DNA from: Eubacterium sp. CAG:180
GTDB lineage: Bacteria > Bacillota > Clostridia > Oscillospirales > Acutalibacteraceae
Length of the DNA stretch: 64,000 nt
Direction of reading: 5' to 3'
NCBI GenBank assembly: GCA_000432435.1
Contig: HF993135.1
Coordinates: 44,365-108,364, forward strand
Shown here in pieces: positions 1-7,789 of the stretch. The notes under the pieces are model-generated. The model was not told the origin of the DNA, did no database searches, and saw only the letters and a list, made by a program, of their open reading frames with translations. A program made the translations under genes and the position numbers. Positions within the stretch are counted from its first letter, which is position 1. Every line of letters starts with the position of its first letter.

Positions 1-653
1 TCTATTATCGCTCTTATTGCAGTATTATGAAAATTTTGCGGCTCGAAAATTTCACGCCCCGTAAGCTCTTTTCCGGTGCCCTCCCTGACCATTCTGATAA
101 GTGCCGATGTAGAAGCGTACATCTCATAGCAACCGTTATTTCCGCAATTACAGCGCAAACCGCCCGTATGTGTGACGATGTGCCCGAATTCGCCCGCTGA
201 AAAATCATGGCCCGTGTAAAGCTTACCGCCGAGCCAAACCGCTCCGCCGACTCCCGTTCCGTAAGTCAGGCAAAGAAAGTCGTTTGAGCCTTTGCCGCTG
301 CCGAACACAGCTTCAGCCGTCGCGGCGGAATTTACATCATTCTCAACAACAACCGGTATATCATATTTTTCAGTTATCATCTTTTTGATTTCGGTGCCCG
401 TATAGTGGGGGATACTCTCGTTTGCGAAGATTATCCTGCCCTCTTCGGAATTCACCTGACCCGCGGTGCTGATTCCCACACAATCGACACCGCCGTAATA
501 TGTACCTACGATGCTGAGTACCTTCAGCATAAGATGATCTCCGCCGAGTTTTGCCTCGGACGGTATTTCATAGAATTCACAGACATTAAAATTTTCGTCT
601 GTAATACCGTATTTAATGGCTGTTCCGCCTATATCAATAGCTAAGATTTTCAT
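1..653 (-). CDS. nanK: ROK-family sugar kinase, probable N-acetylmannosamine kinase (3' part outside window)
   Basis: The frame is open from ATG at 653 to the left edge (217 codons seen), so the C-terminus is missing. The N-terminus MKILAIDIGGTAIKYGI is the ATP-binding phosphate-1 motif of ROK kinases. A central VVENDVNSAA segment and the zinc-binding GLRCNCGNNGCYE motif (about residues 165-177) are diagnostic of the ROK family. The start has AAAGGG 7 nt upstream and lies 17 nt after the nanE stop, so the two are probably co-transcribed. ROK kinases phosphorylate free sugars. Adjacency to nanE and nanA makes ManNAc the likely substrate (inference); glucokinase activity cannot be excluded from sequence. 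Confidence 0.85.
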   Translation of the reverse strand, partial: MKILAIDIGGTAIKYGITDENFNVCEFYEIPSEAKLGGDHLMLKVLSIVGTYYGGVDCVGISTAGQVNSEEGRIIFANESIPHYTGTEIKKMITEKYDIPVVVENDVNSAATAEAVFGSGKGSNDFLCLTYGTGVGGAVWLGGKLYTGHDFSAGEFGHIVTHTGGLRCNCGNNGCYEMYASTSALIRMVREGTGKELTGREIFEPQNFHNTAIRAII

Positions 654-670
654 TTTAACCCTTTCGCATT

Positions 671-1369
671 TTATTCTTCTAATGTCTTGAGGGCATTTAC
701 AAAACGTCTTGTAATATCTCTCGGCCTTGTTATGGCGGTACCGACAACTGCCGTATAAGCTCCGCTCTTATATGCGGCCTCAAGCTGCTCCGGTACCCAA
801 ATTCCGCCCTCGGCAACCACTCTTGCCCGAAGCTCCTTGCTGTATCGCTCTATTAAATCAAGTGCCGGAAGCGAATGCCCCTTTGTATACTCGGTATAGC
901 CGCACATAGTTGTGCCCAAAAGATCGCAGCCGAGCTCCAAAGCTTTTTTCCCCTCTTCAAAGCATGATGTATCGGCCATAAAAAGCTGATTCGGATATTT
1001 ACTGCGTATATTTTTAAAGAATTCTTCAAATGTTATATTACCCGGACGCATACGCTTTGTGGCGTCAACGGCAATTATATCGACGCCCGTTCGCACCAAT
1101 TCGTCAACCTCTTTTTCGGTCGGAGTTATATAGACGTCGCTTCCCTCATAGTCTTTTTTTATTATTCCGATAATAGGCAAATCCACCTTTTTCTTAATTG
1201 CCTCTATATCAACCGTAGTGTTGGCACGTATTCCTACGGCCCCGCCTTCTTTAGCCGCATACGCCATCATAGACATTATGTACGGGTCGCAGAGCGGTTC
1301 GGTGCTAAGCGCCTGACACGACACTATAAGACCGCCTTTTATTCTCTTCAAAACTTCCTCGTTAGTCAA
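671..1369 (-). CDS. nanE: N-acylglucosamine-6-phosphate 2-epimerase
   Basis: The 232-residue protein matches the family's usual length and fold (TIM barrel). It has the opening GGLIVSCQAL, the core IIAVDATKRMRP and the phosphate-binding end VAEGGIWVPEQLEAAYKSGAYTAVVGTAITRP. It converts ManNAc-6-phosphate to GlcNAc-6-phosphate in the cytoplasmic sialic acid pathway. The start is TTG at 1369, preceded by AAAGGATG at 7-8 nt. It is followed directly by the ROK kinase gene and diverges from nanA, so the three encode lyase, kinase and epimerase steps. Confidence 0.92.
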   Translation of the reverse strand: MTNEEVLKRIKGGLIVSCQALSTEPLCDPYIMSMMAYAAKEGGAVGIRANTTVDIEAIKKKVDLPIIGIIKKDYEGSDVYITPTEKEVDELVRTGVDIIAVDATKRMRPGNITFEEFFKNIRSKYPNQLFMADTSCFEEGKKALELGCDLLGTTMCGYTEYTKGHSLPALDLIERYSKELRARVVAEGGIWVPEQLEAAYKSGAYTAVVGTAITRPRDITRRFVNALKTLEE

Positions 1370-1452
1370 GTCTTTTCATCCTTTGTAAAATATCAAATTT
1401 ACTATATTATATTTCCGATTCATAAAAAATACAATACAAAAACAAAAAAGCA

Positions 1453-1481
1453 TTGTTTTGATTGCGATACGGTAATATAAT
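1453..1481 (+). promoter_or_regulatory. Promoter of nanA
   Basis: TTGTTT at 1453-1458 and TATAAT at 1476-1481 are separated by 17 bp, giving a predicted start near 1488. It lies in the 146-bp gap between the divergent nanE and nanA genes, so a regulator binding here could act on both. I see no clear dyad operator. Confidence 0.7.
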
Positions 1482-1515
1482 ATATAAAAATGCTTTTAGG
1501 AGTGATTATAATACC

Positions 1516-2430
1516 ATGAAATACGATACTTCGATTTACAGAGGGGTTTTTTGCGCTTTAAACGCAATATACGACAAAAACGACAACATAAACACAGACG
1601 CGATAAAAGCCCTTGTGACAAAATACAAACAGCTGGGTGTAAACGGAATATATGCCTGCGGCTCCACCGGAGAAGGCTTTTTACTGAGCACCGAGGAGAG
1701 AATGCAGGTAGCAGAGGCTGTTAAAGAGGCCGCCGGAGACGATATGGCCGTTATTGTACACGTCGGAGCCGCGTCCACAAAGGAAGCGTGCATTTTGGCA
1801 CGCCATGCCGAAAAAATAGGCGTTTCTGCCGTCTCGGCTGTTCCGAGCGTATATTACAGACTTTCGGAGGCTTCAATCGAAAAGCATTGGGACACAATAA
1901 TGGACTCCACGGAGCTTCCGTTCTTCATATACAATATCCCACAGCTTACCGGATATGATTTGTCTTTTGAGCTTTTTGAAAAAATGGCAAAGAAAGAAAA
2001 GGTTATAGGCATAAAAAACTCCTCGGAAAGCACCTGCCAGACGGAGAGATTCAGAAAAATCGCAGGCCCCGATTTTGTTATATTCAACGGTCCGGACGAG
2101 CAGCTGCTTGCCGGCAGGCTTATGGGCGCAACGGCAGGCATAGGCGGTACATACGGCACCATGCCGGAGCTTTATCTTGAGCTCACAAGGCTTATAGAAA
2201 CCGGTGATATAGAAAACGCAAGAAAAATGCAGACAAAAATAAACGACTGCATTTACGAGCTTTTGTCATTCGGCTCTCTGTACGGAGCGTGCAAAGCGGT
2301 TATGACTCTCAGGTACGGCATAGACTGCGGTATTCCGAGGCTTCCGATGCTTCCCGTAAGCAAGGACGACCCGAAAATCAAGGCTCTGGCCGAGAAAATC
2401 GACCGTCTTGTCGCCGAAATAAAAAAGTAA
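1516..2430 (+). CDS. nanA: N-acetylneuraminate lyase (DHDPS/NAL family)
   Basis: The 304-residue protein is a TIM-barrel Schiff-base aldolase that cleaves sialic acid to ManNAc and pyruvate. Visible family motifs are GSTGEGF near residue 50, the tyrosine segment FIYNIPQLTGYDL, and IGIKNSS, which carries the Schiff-base lysine. The ATG at 1516 is chosen because AGGAGTG ends 11 nt before it. An in-frame start further upstream (1462) would overlap the promoter. Family-level confusion with dihydrodipicolinate synthase is possible, but the nanE and ROK neighbours favour the lyase. Confidence 0.9.
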   Translation: MKYDTSIYRGVFCALNAIYDKNDNINTDAIKALVTKYKQLGVNGIYACGSTGEGFLLSTEERMQVAEAVKEAAGDDMAVIVHVGAASTKEACILARHAEKIGVSAVSAVPSVYYRLSEASIEKHWDTIMDSTELPFFIYNIPQLTGYDLSFELFEKMAKKEKVIGIKNSSESTCQTERFRKIAGPDFVIFNGPDEQLLAGRLMGATAGIGGTYGTMPELYLELTRLIETGDIENARKMQTKINDCIYELLSFGSLYGACKAVMTLRYGIDCGIPRLPMLPVSKDDPKIKALAEKIDRLVAEIKK

Positions 2431-2450
2431 GAAAAGATTAAAGCATAAAA

Positions 2451-2483
2451 AAGGACTGCAAGGAATTATACCTTGCAGTCCTT
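2451..2483. terminator. Bidirectional intrinsic terminator between nanA and the PASTA protein gene
   Basis: A perfect 13-bp stem (2451-2463 with 2471-2483) has a 7-nt loop and A-rich/T-rich flanks on both sides. It can end transcripts from both convergent genes. Confidence 0.85.
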
Positions 2484-2514
2484 TGGTTTTATTTAAGCCT
2501 CATATAGATTTGTA

Positions 2515-4233
2515 TCAAAAGATATCACTTATTCTCGGAATATCTATACCGAATCCGTTTGAGGATTTTGTAGTTGACGCCGAGGTTGTTGTCGGAGCCG
2601 CACCCCAAACCTGAAGATACACTTCGCTGCCGCTCTCTGCCGATGTGCCGGCACTCGGAGTGGAGGCTATTACTTTGCCTGCCTGATGTGTTCCGTCATT
2701 TGATTTTTCAACCTTTTTGACAGTAAATCCGGCATCCGTAAGAGTTTTTTCCGCATCGGCGTAATCCTTGCCGGAAACATCCGGTATATCAATATACTCC
2801 GTGCCCTTGCTGACAGTAAGCACAAGCTCGGTGCCGTAGGGAACCTGCTGACCCTCTTCTATGCTCTGAGAAATAATATATCCTACGTTCACCTTATTGT
2901 TATATTCGTATTTGGCCGTAATCTTAAAACGCTGATTTTGAACCTCGTCTGTCGAAATTCTCGTATAGCTCTGCCCCGCAAAATTGGGAACGGAGACAAG
3001 CGAAACCTCCTCCGTAGGAGTCGTATTGTCCTTTTGCGCCTTTTCACGGGTAGCAAAAAGCCAGCCGCCGAGAACCACAAGCCCTATTGCAACGCAAATC
3101 CCAAAGGTTATGAGCAGAGTTTTGGTCTGTTCCTGTTTCCGTTCCTGCTCACGGCGAAGCTTTTCGCGGCGCTTACGCTCCGCCTCCTCATCCGCGGTTG
3201 TTGTAGGCTGATCCTGTTTTTTGGGAGCATCCTCTATGGGAGTTTCATATTTTATTTTATTTGTCGCCATGGTGCTCGGACTTCCGGAAAGCTGCTCACG
3301 GAGATCATCAACGGTTCTTATTCTGTCCTCGGGCTGAAGCTGAAGACCGTTGTGTATGGCACTGACAAGATATGCAGGAAGAACCTCGGCGAATTTTGCC
3401 GGAATTAAAAGCTTATCGTTCACCACGCGCTCATTCGAATCGTCGGGAGTGCTTCCTATAAGTGTTCTGTAAACAACTGCCGTAAACGCATATACATCGG
3501 ACCAAGCACCTACCTTGCCGTTCGGGTCATACTGCTCATAGGGAACATAACCCTTTACAAGCTCGGCGTTAAAGTCGGTATTTGTAAGTCGCGCGTCGGA
3601 TATCATAAAGCCCGTGAGTCTGAGCTTACCGTCACGACCCAAAAGAAGTGTGTTCGGTGAAATACCAAGGTGATAAATTCCTGCCTCGTGCATTGTGGCA
3701 AGAGTTGAAAGCACAGGCATCAAAAGCGTCTTTGCCTGATCCCAGCCGAGATAGCCCGTGCGGCTCTTTAAAAGAAAATCGCGCAGCGTTATGCTCTCTA
3801 TGTATTCGGAAACGGAGTACGCAGTATTATTTTCGGTAACTATGTCAACAACGGGCTTTAACGCCGAGAGATCACGAAGTCTTGCGATTTTGCGCCAAAG
3901 CTCCAAAAACGCCATTATACCGTCGTGAACCACAAGAGAACTGTCCTTTTTAACGGTTATTGCCCTATCTCCGAATTCACGGATTATATGCTCCAGCGGA
4001 AGGAACTCTCTTACGGCTACCGCGACATTGCGTTCACGGTCCCATGCGATATATGTTACACCGTCTCCTCCGGTTGAAATGGCTTTACCTATAATATATC
4101 TGTCGTTGATAACCGTTCTAAGCGGCAGAAGCGGAGATTCCTGAACGAAATCCGCATGCAAACCGCAATGGGGACAAACCTTTTCTTCCCCAAGCTCTCT
4201 CATACAACCCATACATAAGTTATCGGTCAACAT
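2515..4233 (-). CDS. Zinc-ribbon / Ser-Thr pseudokinase / two-PASTA membrane protein
   Basis: The 572-residue protein starts at ATG 4233, with GGAGGAAAAAAG just upstream. Domains in order: an N-terminal four-cysteine ribbon (CMGC..CPHC), a protein-kinase fold at about 40-300, a Lys/Arg/Gln-rich linker, one membrane segment (about 371-389, LLITFGICVAIGLVVLGGWL), and two PASTA domains (about 412-478 and 479-546). PASTA domains bind peptidoglycan fragments in PknB-type kinases. The kinase core is degenerate: the catalytic-loop HRD reads HLG (HLGISPNTLLL), DFG reads TGF (LRLTGFM), and the beta-3 lysine position reads VAVREF. By known kinase chemistry it should not transfer phosphate. I infer a wall-sensing scaffold or an allosteric pseudokinase. 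Confidence 0.85.
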   Translation of the reverse strand: MLTDNLCMGCMRELGEEKVCPHCGLHADFVQESPLLPLRTVINDRYIIGKAISTGGDGVTYIAWDRERNVAVAVREFLPLEHIIREFGDRAITVKKDSSLVVHDGIMAFLELWRKIARLRDLSALKPVVDIVTENNTAYSVSEYIESITLRDFLLKSRTGYLGWDQAKTLLMPVLSTLATMHEAGIYHLGISPNTLLLGRDGKLRLTGFMISDARLTNTDFNAELVKGYVPYEQYDPNGKVGAWSDVYAFTAVVYRTLIGSTPDDSNERVVNDKLLIPAKFAEVLPAYLVSAIHNGLQLQPEDRIRTVDDLREQLSGSPSTMATNKIKYETPIEDAPKKQDQPTTTADEEAERKRREKLRREQERKQEQTKTLLITFGICVAIGLVVLGGWLFATREKAQKDNTTPTEEVSLVSVPNFAGQSYTRISTDEVQNQRFKITAKYEYNNKVNVGYIISQSIEEGQQVPYGTELVLTVSKGTEYIDIPDVSGKDYADAEKTLTDAGFTVKKVEKSNDGTHQAGKVIASTPSAGTSAESGSEVYLQVWGAAPTTTSASTTKSSNGFGIDIPRISDIF

Positions 4234-4537
4234 CTTTTTTCCTCCAAAACCAAATAGCATAAATACCTTTTTATATGATAACAAACTTACACATCATTTG
4301 TCAAGAAAACGAACATAAGGCAATCGGTTTGTTTTTTCAGTCGAGTTGCTTGTTTCAGGCTTTACCCGTATGGAAACATTACCCGTGCCGAATATAACAC
4401 AACACGAAAAAAGGCAAAAAAATACCACCTGACGGTGGTATTTTTTACTGCTTTAAGTGTGGAGAACAAAAAGCAGCCGTGGCAGACAATCTGCCGTAGA
4501 AAAGTGTATAAAAAGAGAGGAAATGGAATAAGCAAGT

Positions 4538-5275
4538 TTATGCTGCGAATTTGCCGTTTGAAGATATTACTCCACCGCCGAAACGGCGAAGATCATAGAC
4601 ACGAACAACAAGTCTCGGCATTTTTGCGGCAAGCAGTTTTTCCGACACATGCTTGTTAAAGAACGCAACCACCGGGCCCATCATAAAGGCGGTAACCACA
4701 GTACCGATGCCGACCGGTCCGCCGAAAGCAAATCCGACAGCCGTGCAGATAAGGTCTGTTATGACTCTGCACCATTTATATTTAATCTTAGTCCTGTCAT
4801 CAAGGACAAAGCCCGTGGCGTCATAGGGAGCAACTCCGAGATTCGAAGTGAAATACATCGAAGCCGCAAGAGAGAGGAAAATTACGCCGAAGAGCATTAA
4901 GACTAAGCGTAAAGCAAGGGATTTTTCGACAGGCAGGTGCGCATCATACAGCGAAGTAAAAAATTCGCAGATATAACCGACGCCGACCATATTAACTACT
5001 GTACCGAAGCCGATAAGATGTCTGCCGAGAAAAGCAATTGCAATAAGGATAACGCAGTTGATGCACATCTGATAAAAGCCGAAGCTGATACCGATTTTAC
5101 CGCTTATCGCCATATTCATTGATGTGAACGGGTCAACGCCCATATCGGAATAAGAGAAAAGCGAAATACCGAAGCCCATAAGCAGTATGCTGAATATCAT
5201 CATAAAAAAGCGTTTTACGCCTTTTTCCTGTTTAAACACACTTATCAAATTCATTGATCTGATGATTTCTGCCAT
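4538..5275 (-). CDS. YczE/YyaS/YitT-family integral membrane protein
   Basis: The 245-residue protein has about five or six hydrophobic segments and the family features GVDPFTSMN and a second copy-like segment LGVAPYDATGFVL. It is an inner-membrane protein of unknown transport or signalling role. ATG 5275 is preceded by GAGGAGCTAAA, which decides the start over upstream in-frame codons. A promoter sits at 5331-5359. The gene stands alone between two unrelated genes. Confidence 0.8.
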   Translation of the reverse strand: MAEIIRSMNLISVFKQEKGVKRFFMMIFSILLMGFGISLFSYSDMGVDPFTSMNMAISGKIGISFGFYQMCINCVILIAIAFLGRHLIGFGTVVNMVGVGYICEFFTSLYDAHLPVEKSLALRLVLMLFGVIFLSLAASMYFTSNLGVAPYDATGFVLDDRTKIKYKWCRVITDLICTAVGFAFGGPVGIGTVVTAFMMGPVVAFFNKHVSEKLLAAKMPRLVVRVYDLRRFGGGVISSNGKFAA

Positions 5276-5330
5276 TTTAGCTCCTCGCTTTGTATCTATT
5301 GCACAAGTATTGCTTCCTTTATTTGTACAC

Positions 5331-5359
5331 ATCTTACAGCCGCGTTGTCGTTTTGTCAA
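5331..5359 (-). promoter_or_regulatory. Promoter of the YczE/YitT-family gene
   Basis: On the minus strand TTGACA (5359-5354) and TAAGAT (5336-5331) are 17 bp apart. The predicted start near 5324 gives a leader of about 50 nt. Confidence 0.65.
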
Positions 5360-5492
5360 TAGTTGAGCTGAATTTTTTGTCACTTTCTACAACTTTTGTA
5401 TATTAGTACAAAACGACGGTTTTGATGCCGTAAATTTAGTGCGATTGCACAACACAAGCAGCATACGCCATATAATGTAATATATAAAAAAC

Positions 5493-5519
5493 GACCGTCG
5501 TGCACTCGGCACGGCGGTC
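5493..5519 (-). terminator. Intrinsic terminator of the small membrane protein gene
   Basis: An 11-bp stem (5493-5503 with 5509-5519, one wobble) is followed on the minus strand by GTTTTTTAT. It lies 29 bp after the stop codon. Confidence 0.8.
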
Positions 5520-5547
5520 CCAACAGTAATAGTTTCAAAAGTAGGCT

Positions 5548-5775
5548 TTATGGCATAATATTCTGCGGAATATTGTCAGCCGCTATAACGCGAGCGACAC
5601 CGTTGCGGTCGTCACCGAATGTCGGATGCTCGTTCAGCATGGGAACAAAGACAAACATTTTTATAAACAGAGCGGACATTATAAACAATGTTATAAAAAG
5701 TCCGAAAAGACGGCTCTTGATTTTTTCTTTTCGAATTTCCGAACCGGCGGGTTTAACGCTATACTGTATATCCAT
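5548..5775 (-). CDS. Small single-span membrane protein, unknown function
   Basis: This 75-residue ORF has a charged N-terminus, one strong hydrophobic span (about residues 25-48, LFGLFITLFIMSALFIKMFVFVPML) and a short polar tail. ATG 5775 has AGGAGATATTAT upstream, and an intrinsic terminator follows, so it is an independent small transcription unit. I do not recognise the family. Confidence 0.6.
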   Translation of the reverse strand: MDIQYSVKPAGSEIRKEKIKSRLFGLFITLFIMSALFIKMFVFVPMLNEHPTFGDDRNGVARVIAADNIPQNIMP

Positions 5776-6277
5776 ATATAATATCTCCTGTCAAATCTTA
5801 TTGTACCTTATCAACTGCAATACAATATATATCATCGCAAAATTACAAACAAGAGTCGAAATTATTAAGATTAGGTTAAAAAGTGTTTTTCGTTTAAACC
5901 CTGGCTTAAAAGGCAATAATGTTGGCTTGTTGCCTCTTTGGGTATATTGCTTAGTTTTTACAATTGACTACTGCATATTTTTGTATTATAATTCCATTAT
6001 GTCATTTATGCTCTGCTGTGGATTTTTCGCAAACGAAATCAACTTATCAGCAGCTATGTAAAGTATAATGCTTTACAGGTTTTTGTTTTTTATAGGCGTG
6101 AAAGATGAGCTGCTACGGCTTATAAAGGCGCTATATAGCGGATTTCTTTCAAGTTCTGAAAGCAAAAGGTCTGTGTGTAAATGTAGTTTGCTTTACACTA
6201 CTCGGTATCATCCTATCAGGTATCGGAAAGCAAACAGCAAATGCAAAGTGGATAAAACACAAAAACGGAGGAATTGT
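5776..6277. other. Intergenic region with the promoter and long leader of the GPH symporter gene
   Basis: About 500 bp without a credible gene. It holds the 5964-5992 promoter and a leader of roughly 278 nt before the symporter. The leader includes a short hairpin (GTGTAAA with TTTACAC near 6176-6200) but no riboswitch class that I recognise. An open frame from 6068 into the symporter lacks a ribosome binding site and is not called. Confidence 0.5.
5964..5992 (+). promoter_or_regulatory. Promoter upstream of the GPH symporter
   Basis: TTGACT at 5964-5969 and TATAAT at 5987-5992 are 17 bp apart. The predicted start near 5999 leaves an unusually long untranslated leader before 6278. Confidence 0.7.
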
Positions 6278-7711
6278 ATGAGCAAATCAGAAGAAGCTAT
6301 GCACGGCATAACCTTTAAAGACAAAATAGGCTACGCCATGGGAGATATGGGCGGACTGCTGACATTCGGACTTGTCTCCGCATTTTTGAATATGTTTTAC
6401 ACGGACGTTCTCGGAATATCCGCGGCGCGCATAACCGTACTGATGATAGTTGCGAGAATTTGGGACGCAGTAAACGACCCTATGTGGGGTTCTTTTATCG
6501 ACTCAAGGAAGCCCACTAAATACGGAAGATTCAGGCCGTACATACTTTGGGCATCTCTGCCGCTTGCGGTAGGTGCTTTCTTTATGTTCTTTAAAATTCC
6601 GGGTCTCAGCGACAACCGGTATCTTATTTACGCATATATCACGTACATATTTTACGGCATGATGTACACCGGCGTAAATATTCCCTACGGCTCGCTCGCC
6701 TCGGTAATAACTGATGACGAAATAGAGCGGTCTTCGCTTTCGATGTGGCGAAGCATCGGTGCAGGCATCGGCGGTCTTCCCGCCTCTATTATTTTACCGC
6801 TCATCGTTTATACTACAGTGACAAATGAAAACGGAACAACCGCAAAGGTACTCGACGGCACAAAGCTCTCGCTGTCGGTAGCCGTTCTCTCGGTTCTCAC
6901 TGTAATAATTTTCTTCTTACACTTTAAATTGACAAAAGAGAGAATAACCTTACCGCCGACGCAGAATCAAAAGGATTATAGTATCGGCAAAGCGATGCGC
7001 GCTCTTTTAAAAAACAAGCCGTTTATCGCGCTTTGCATAGTATCAATGCTTCTTATCTGCTTCCAGATGTATACTCAGACCGTTTACAACTATCTCTTTA
7101 AGAATTTCTATGAAAAGCCGGGTCTTTACGCACTTGTTACCGTATGTACATATTTGCCGATGGTACTGCTTTTGCCGTTTATGGGCAAGCTTATAAGAAA
7201 ATACGGCAAAAAAGAGATATGCTCCGCAGGAATACTCTTTGCTCTTATTGTAAACATAGCAATGTTCGTCATTAAATTCACTCCGGCTGTGAGTAATCCG
7301 TATGTATTTCTCGTTCTCTCGTTCTTCTCCGGGGCCGGTCAAACCTTCCTTATTATGCAAATTTGGGCACTTGTTACGGATGTCACGGACTATCACGAAT
7401 ACATATCGGGCAGACGAGAGGAGGGCACATCTTACAGCTTTTATTCGTTTGTACGCAAGCTCGGTCAAACAGTAGCCGGCGCAGGTGCGGCAGGCGTTCT
7501 CGGAGCTATAGGCTATGACGGCAAGCTCGCCGTTCAATCACCCGAGGTTCTGACAAGGCTATATGACATAGCAACAATAGTCCCCGCAATATTGCTTGCT
7601 CTTATATTCGTTGTATTGACGTTCGGCTATAAGCTTTCAAAGGAGCAGCTAGATGAGCTTCACAATGTTTTGCGCGAAAGAAGAGAAAAGGCAGAAGCCG
7701 AAACAAAGTAA
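6278..7711 (+). CDS. GPH-family sugar:cation symporter (MFS)
   Basis: The 477-residue protein has about 12 membrane spans and GPH-family signatures: an early YAMGDMGG, and GRFRPYILWASLPL after the second-third span (equivalent to the melibiose carrier motif GRFRPW). Family members import glycosides, pentosides or hexuronides with Na+ or H+ (established knowledge); the substrate here is unknown. ATG 6278 follows GGAGGAATTGT. It converges with the GH31/esterase operon, which suggests a shared glycoside substrate (inference). Confidence 0.88.
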   Translation: MSKSEEAMHGITFKDKIGYAMGDMGGLLTFGLVSAFLNMFYTDVLGISAARITVLMIVARIWDAVNDPMWGSFIDSRKPTKYGRFRPYILWASLPLAVGAFFMFFKIPGLSDNRYLIYAYITYIFYGMMYTGVNIPYGSLASVITDDEIERSSLSMWRSIGAGIGGLPASIILPLIVYTTVTNENGTTAKVLDGTKLSLSVAVLSVLTVIIFFLHFKLTKERITLPPTQNQKDYSIGKAMRALLKNKPFIALCIVSMLLICFQMYTQTVYNYLFKNFYEKPGLYALVTVCTYLPMVLLLPFMGKLIRKYGKKEICSAGILFALIVNIAMFVIKFTPAVSNPYVFLVLSFFSGAGQTFLIMQIWALVTDVTDYHEYISGRREEGTSYSFYSFVRKLGQTVAGAGAAGVLGAIGYDGKLAVQSPEVLTRLYDIATIVPAILLALIFVVLTFGYKLSKEQLDELHNVLRERREKAEAETK

Positions 7712-7733
7712 AAACAGGTCTTGATGACAAAAT

Positions 7734-7774
7734 CCCCGGATATGCCGAAGCAAGCATATCCGGGGCTCTTTTTT
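7734..7774 (+). terminator. Intrinsic terminator of the GPH symporter gene
   Basis: A perfect 12-bp stem CCCCGGATATGC/GCATATCCGGGG (7734-7745 with 7754-7765) is followed by CTCTTTTTT. It lies 22 bp after the stop. Confidence 0.9.
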
Positions 7775-7789
7775 GTAATTTACAATGTA

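Noticed and set aside
1462..1515. N-terminal extension of nanA from an in-frame start at 1462
   Set aside because: It lies over the -10/-35 promoter elements and lacks a ribosome binding site; ATG 1516 has AGGAGTG.
2938..3408. Plus-strand open frame opposite the PASTA protein
   Set aside because: Shadow of the well-supported minus-strand gene, with no ribosome binding site and no domain.
6068..6277. Long N-terminal extension of the GPH symporter or an upstream ORF
   Set aside because: The ATG at 6278 has GGAGG and begins at the family's normal N-terminus; the upstream frame lacks a start site and family similarity.
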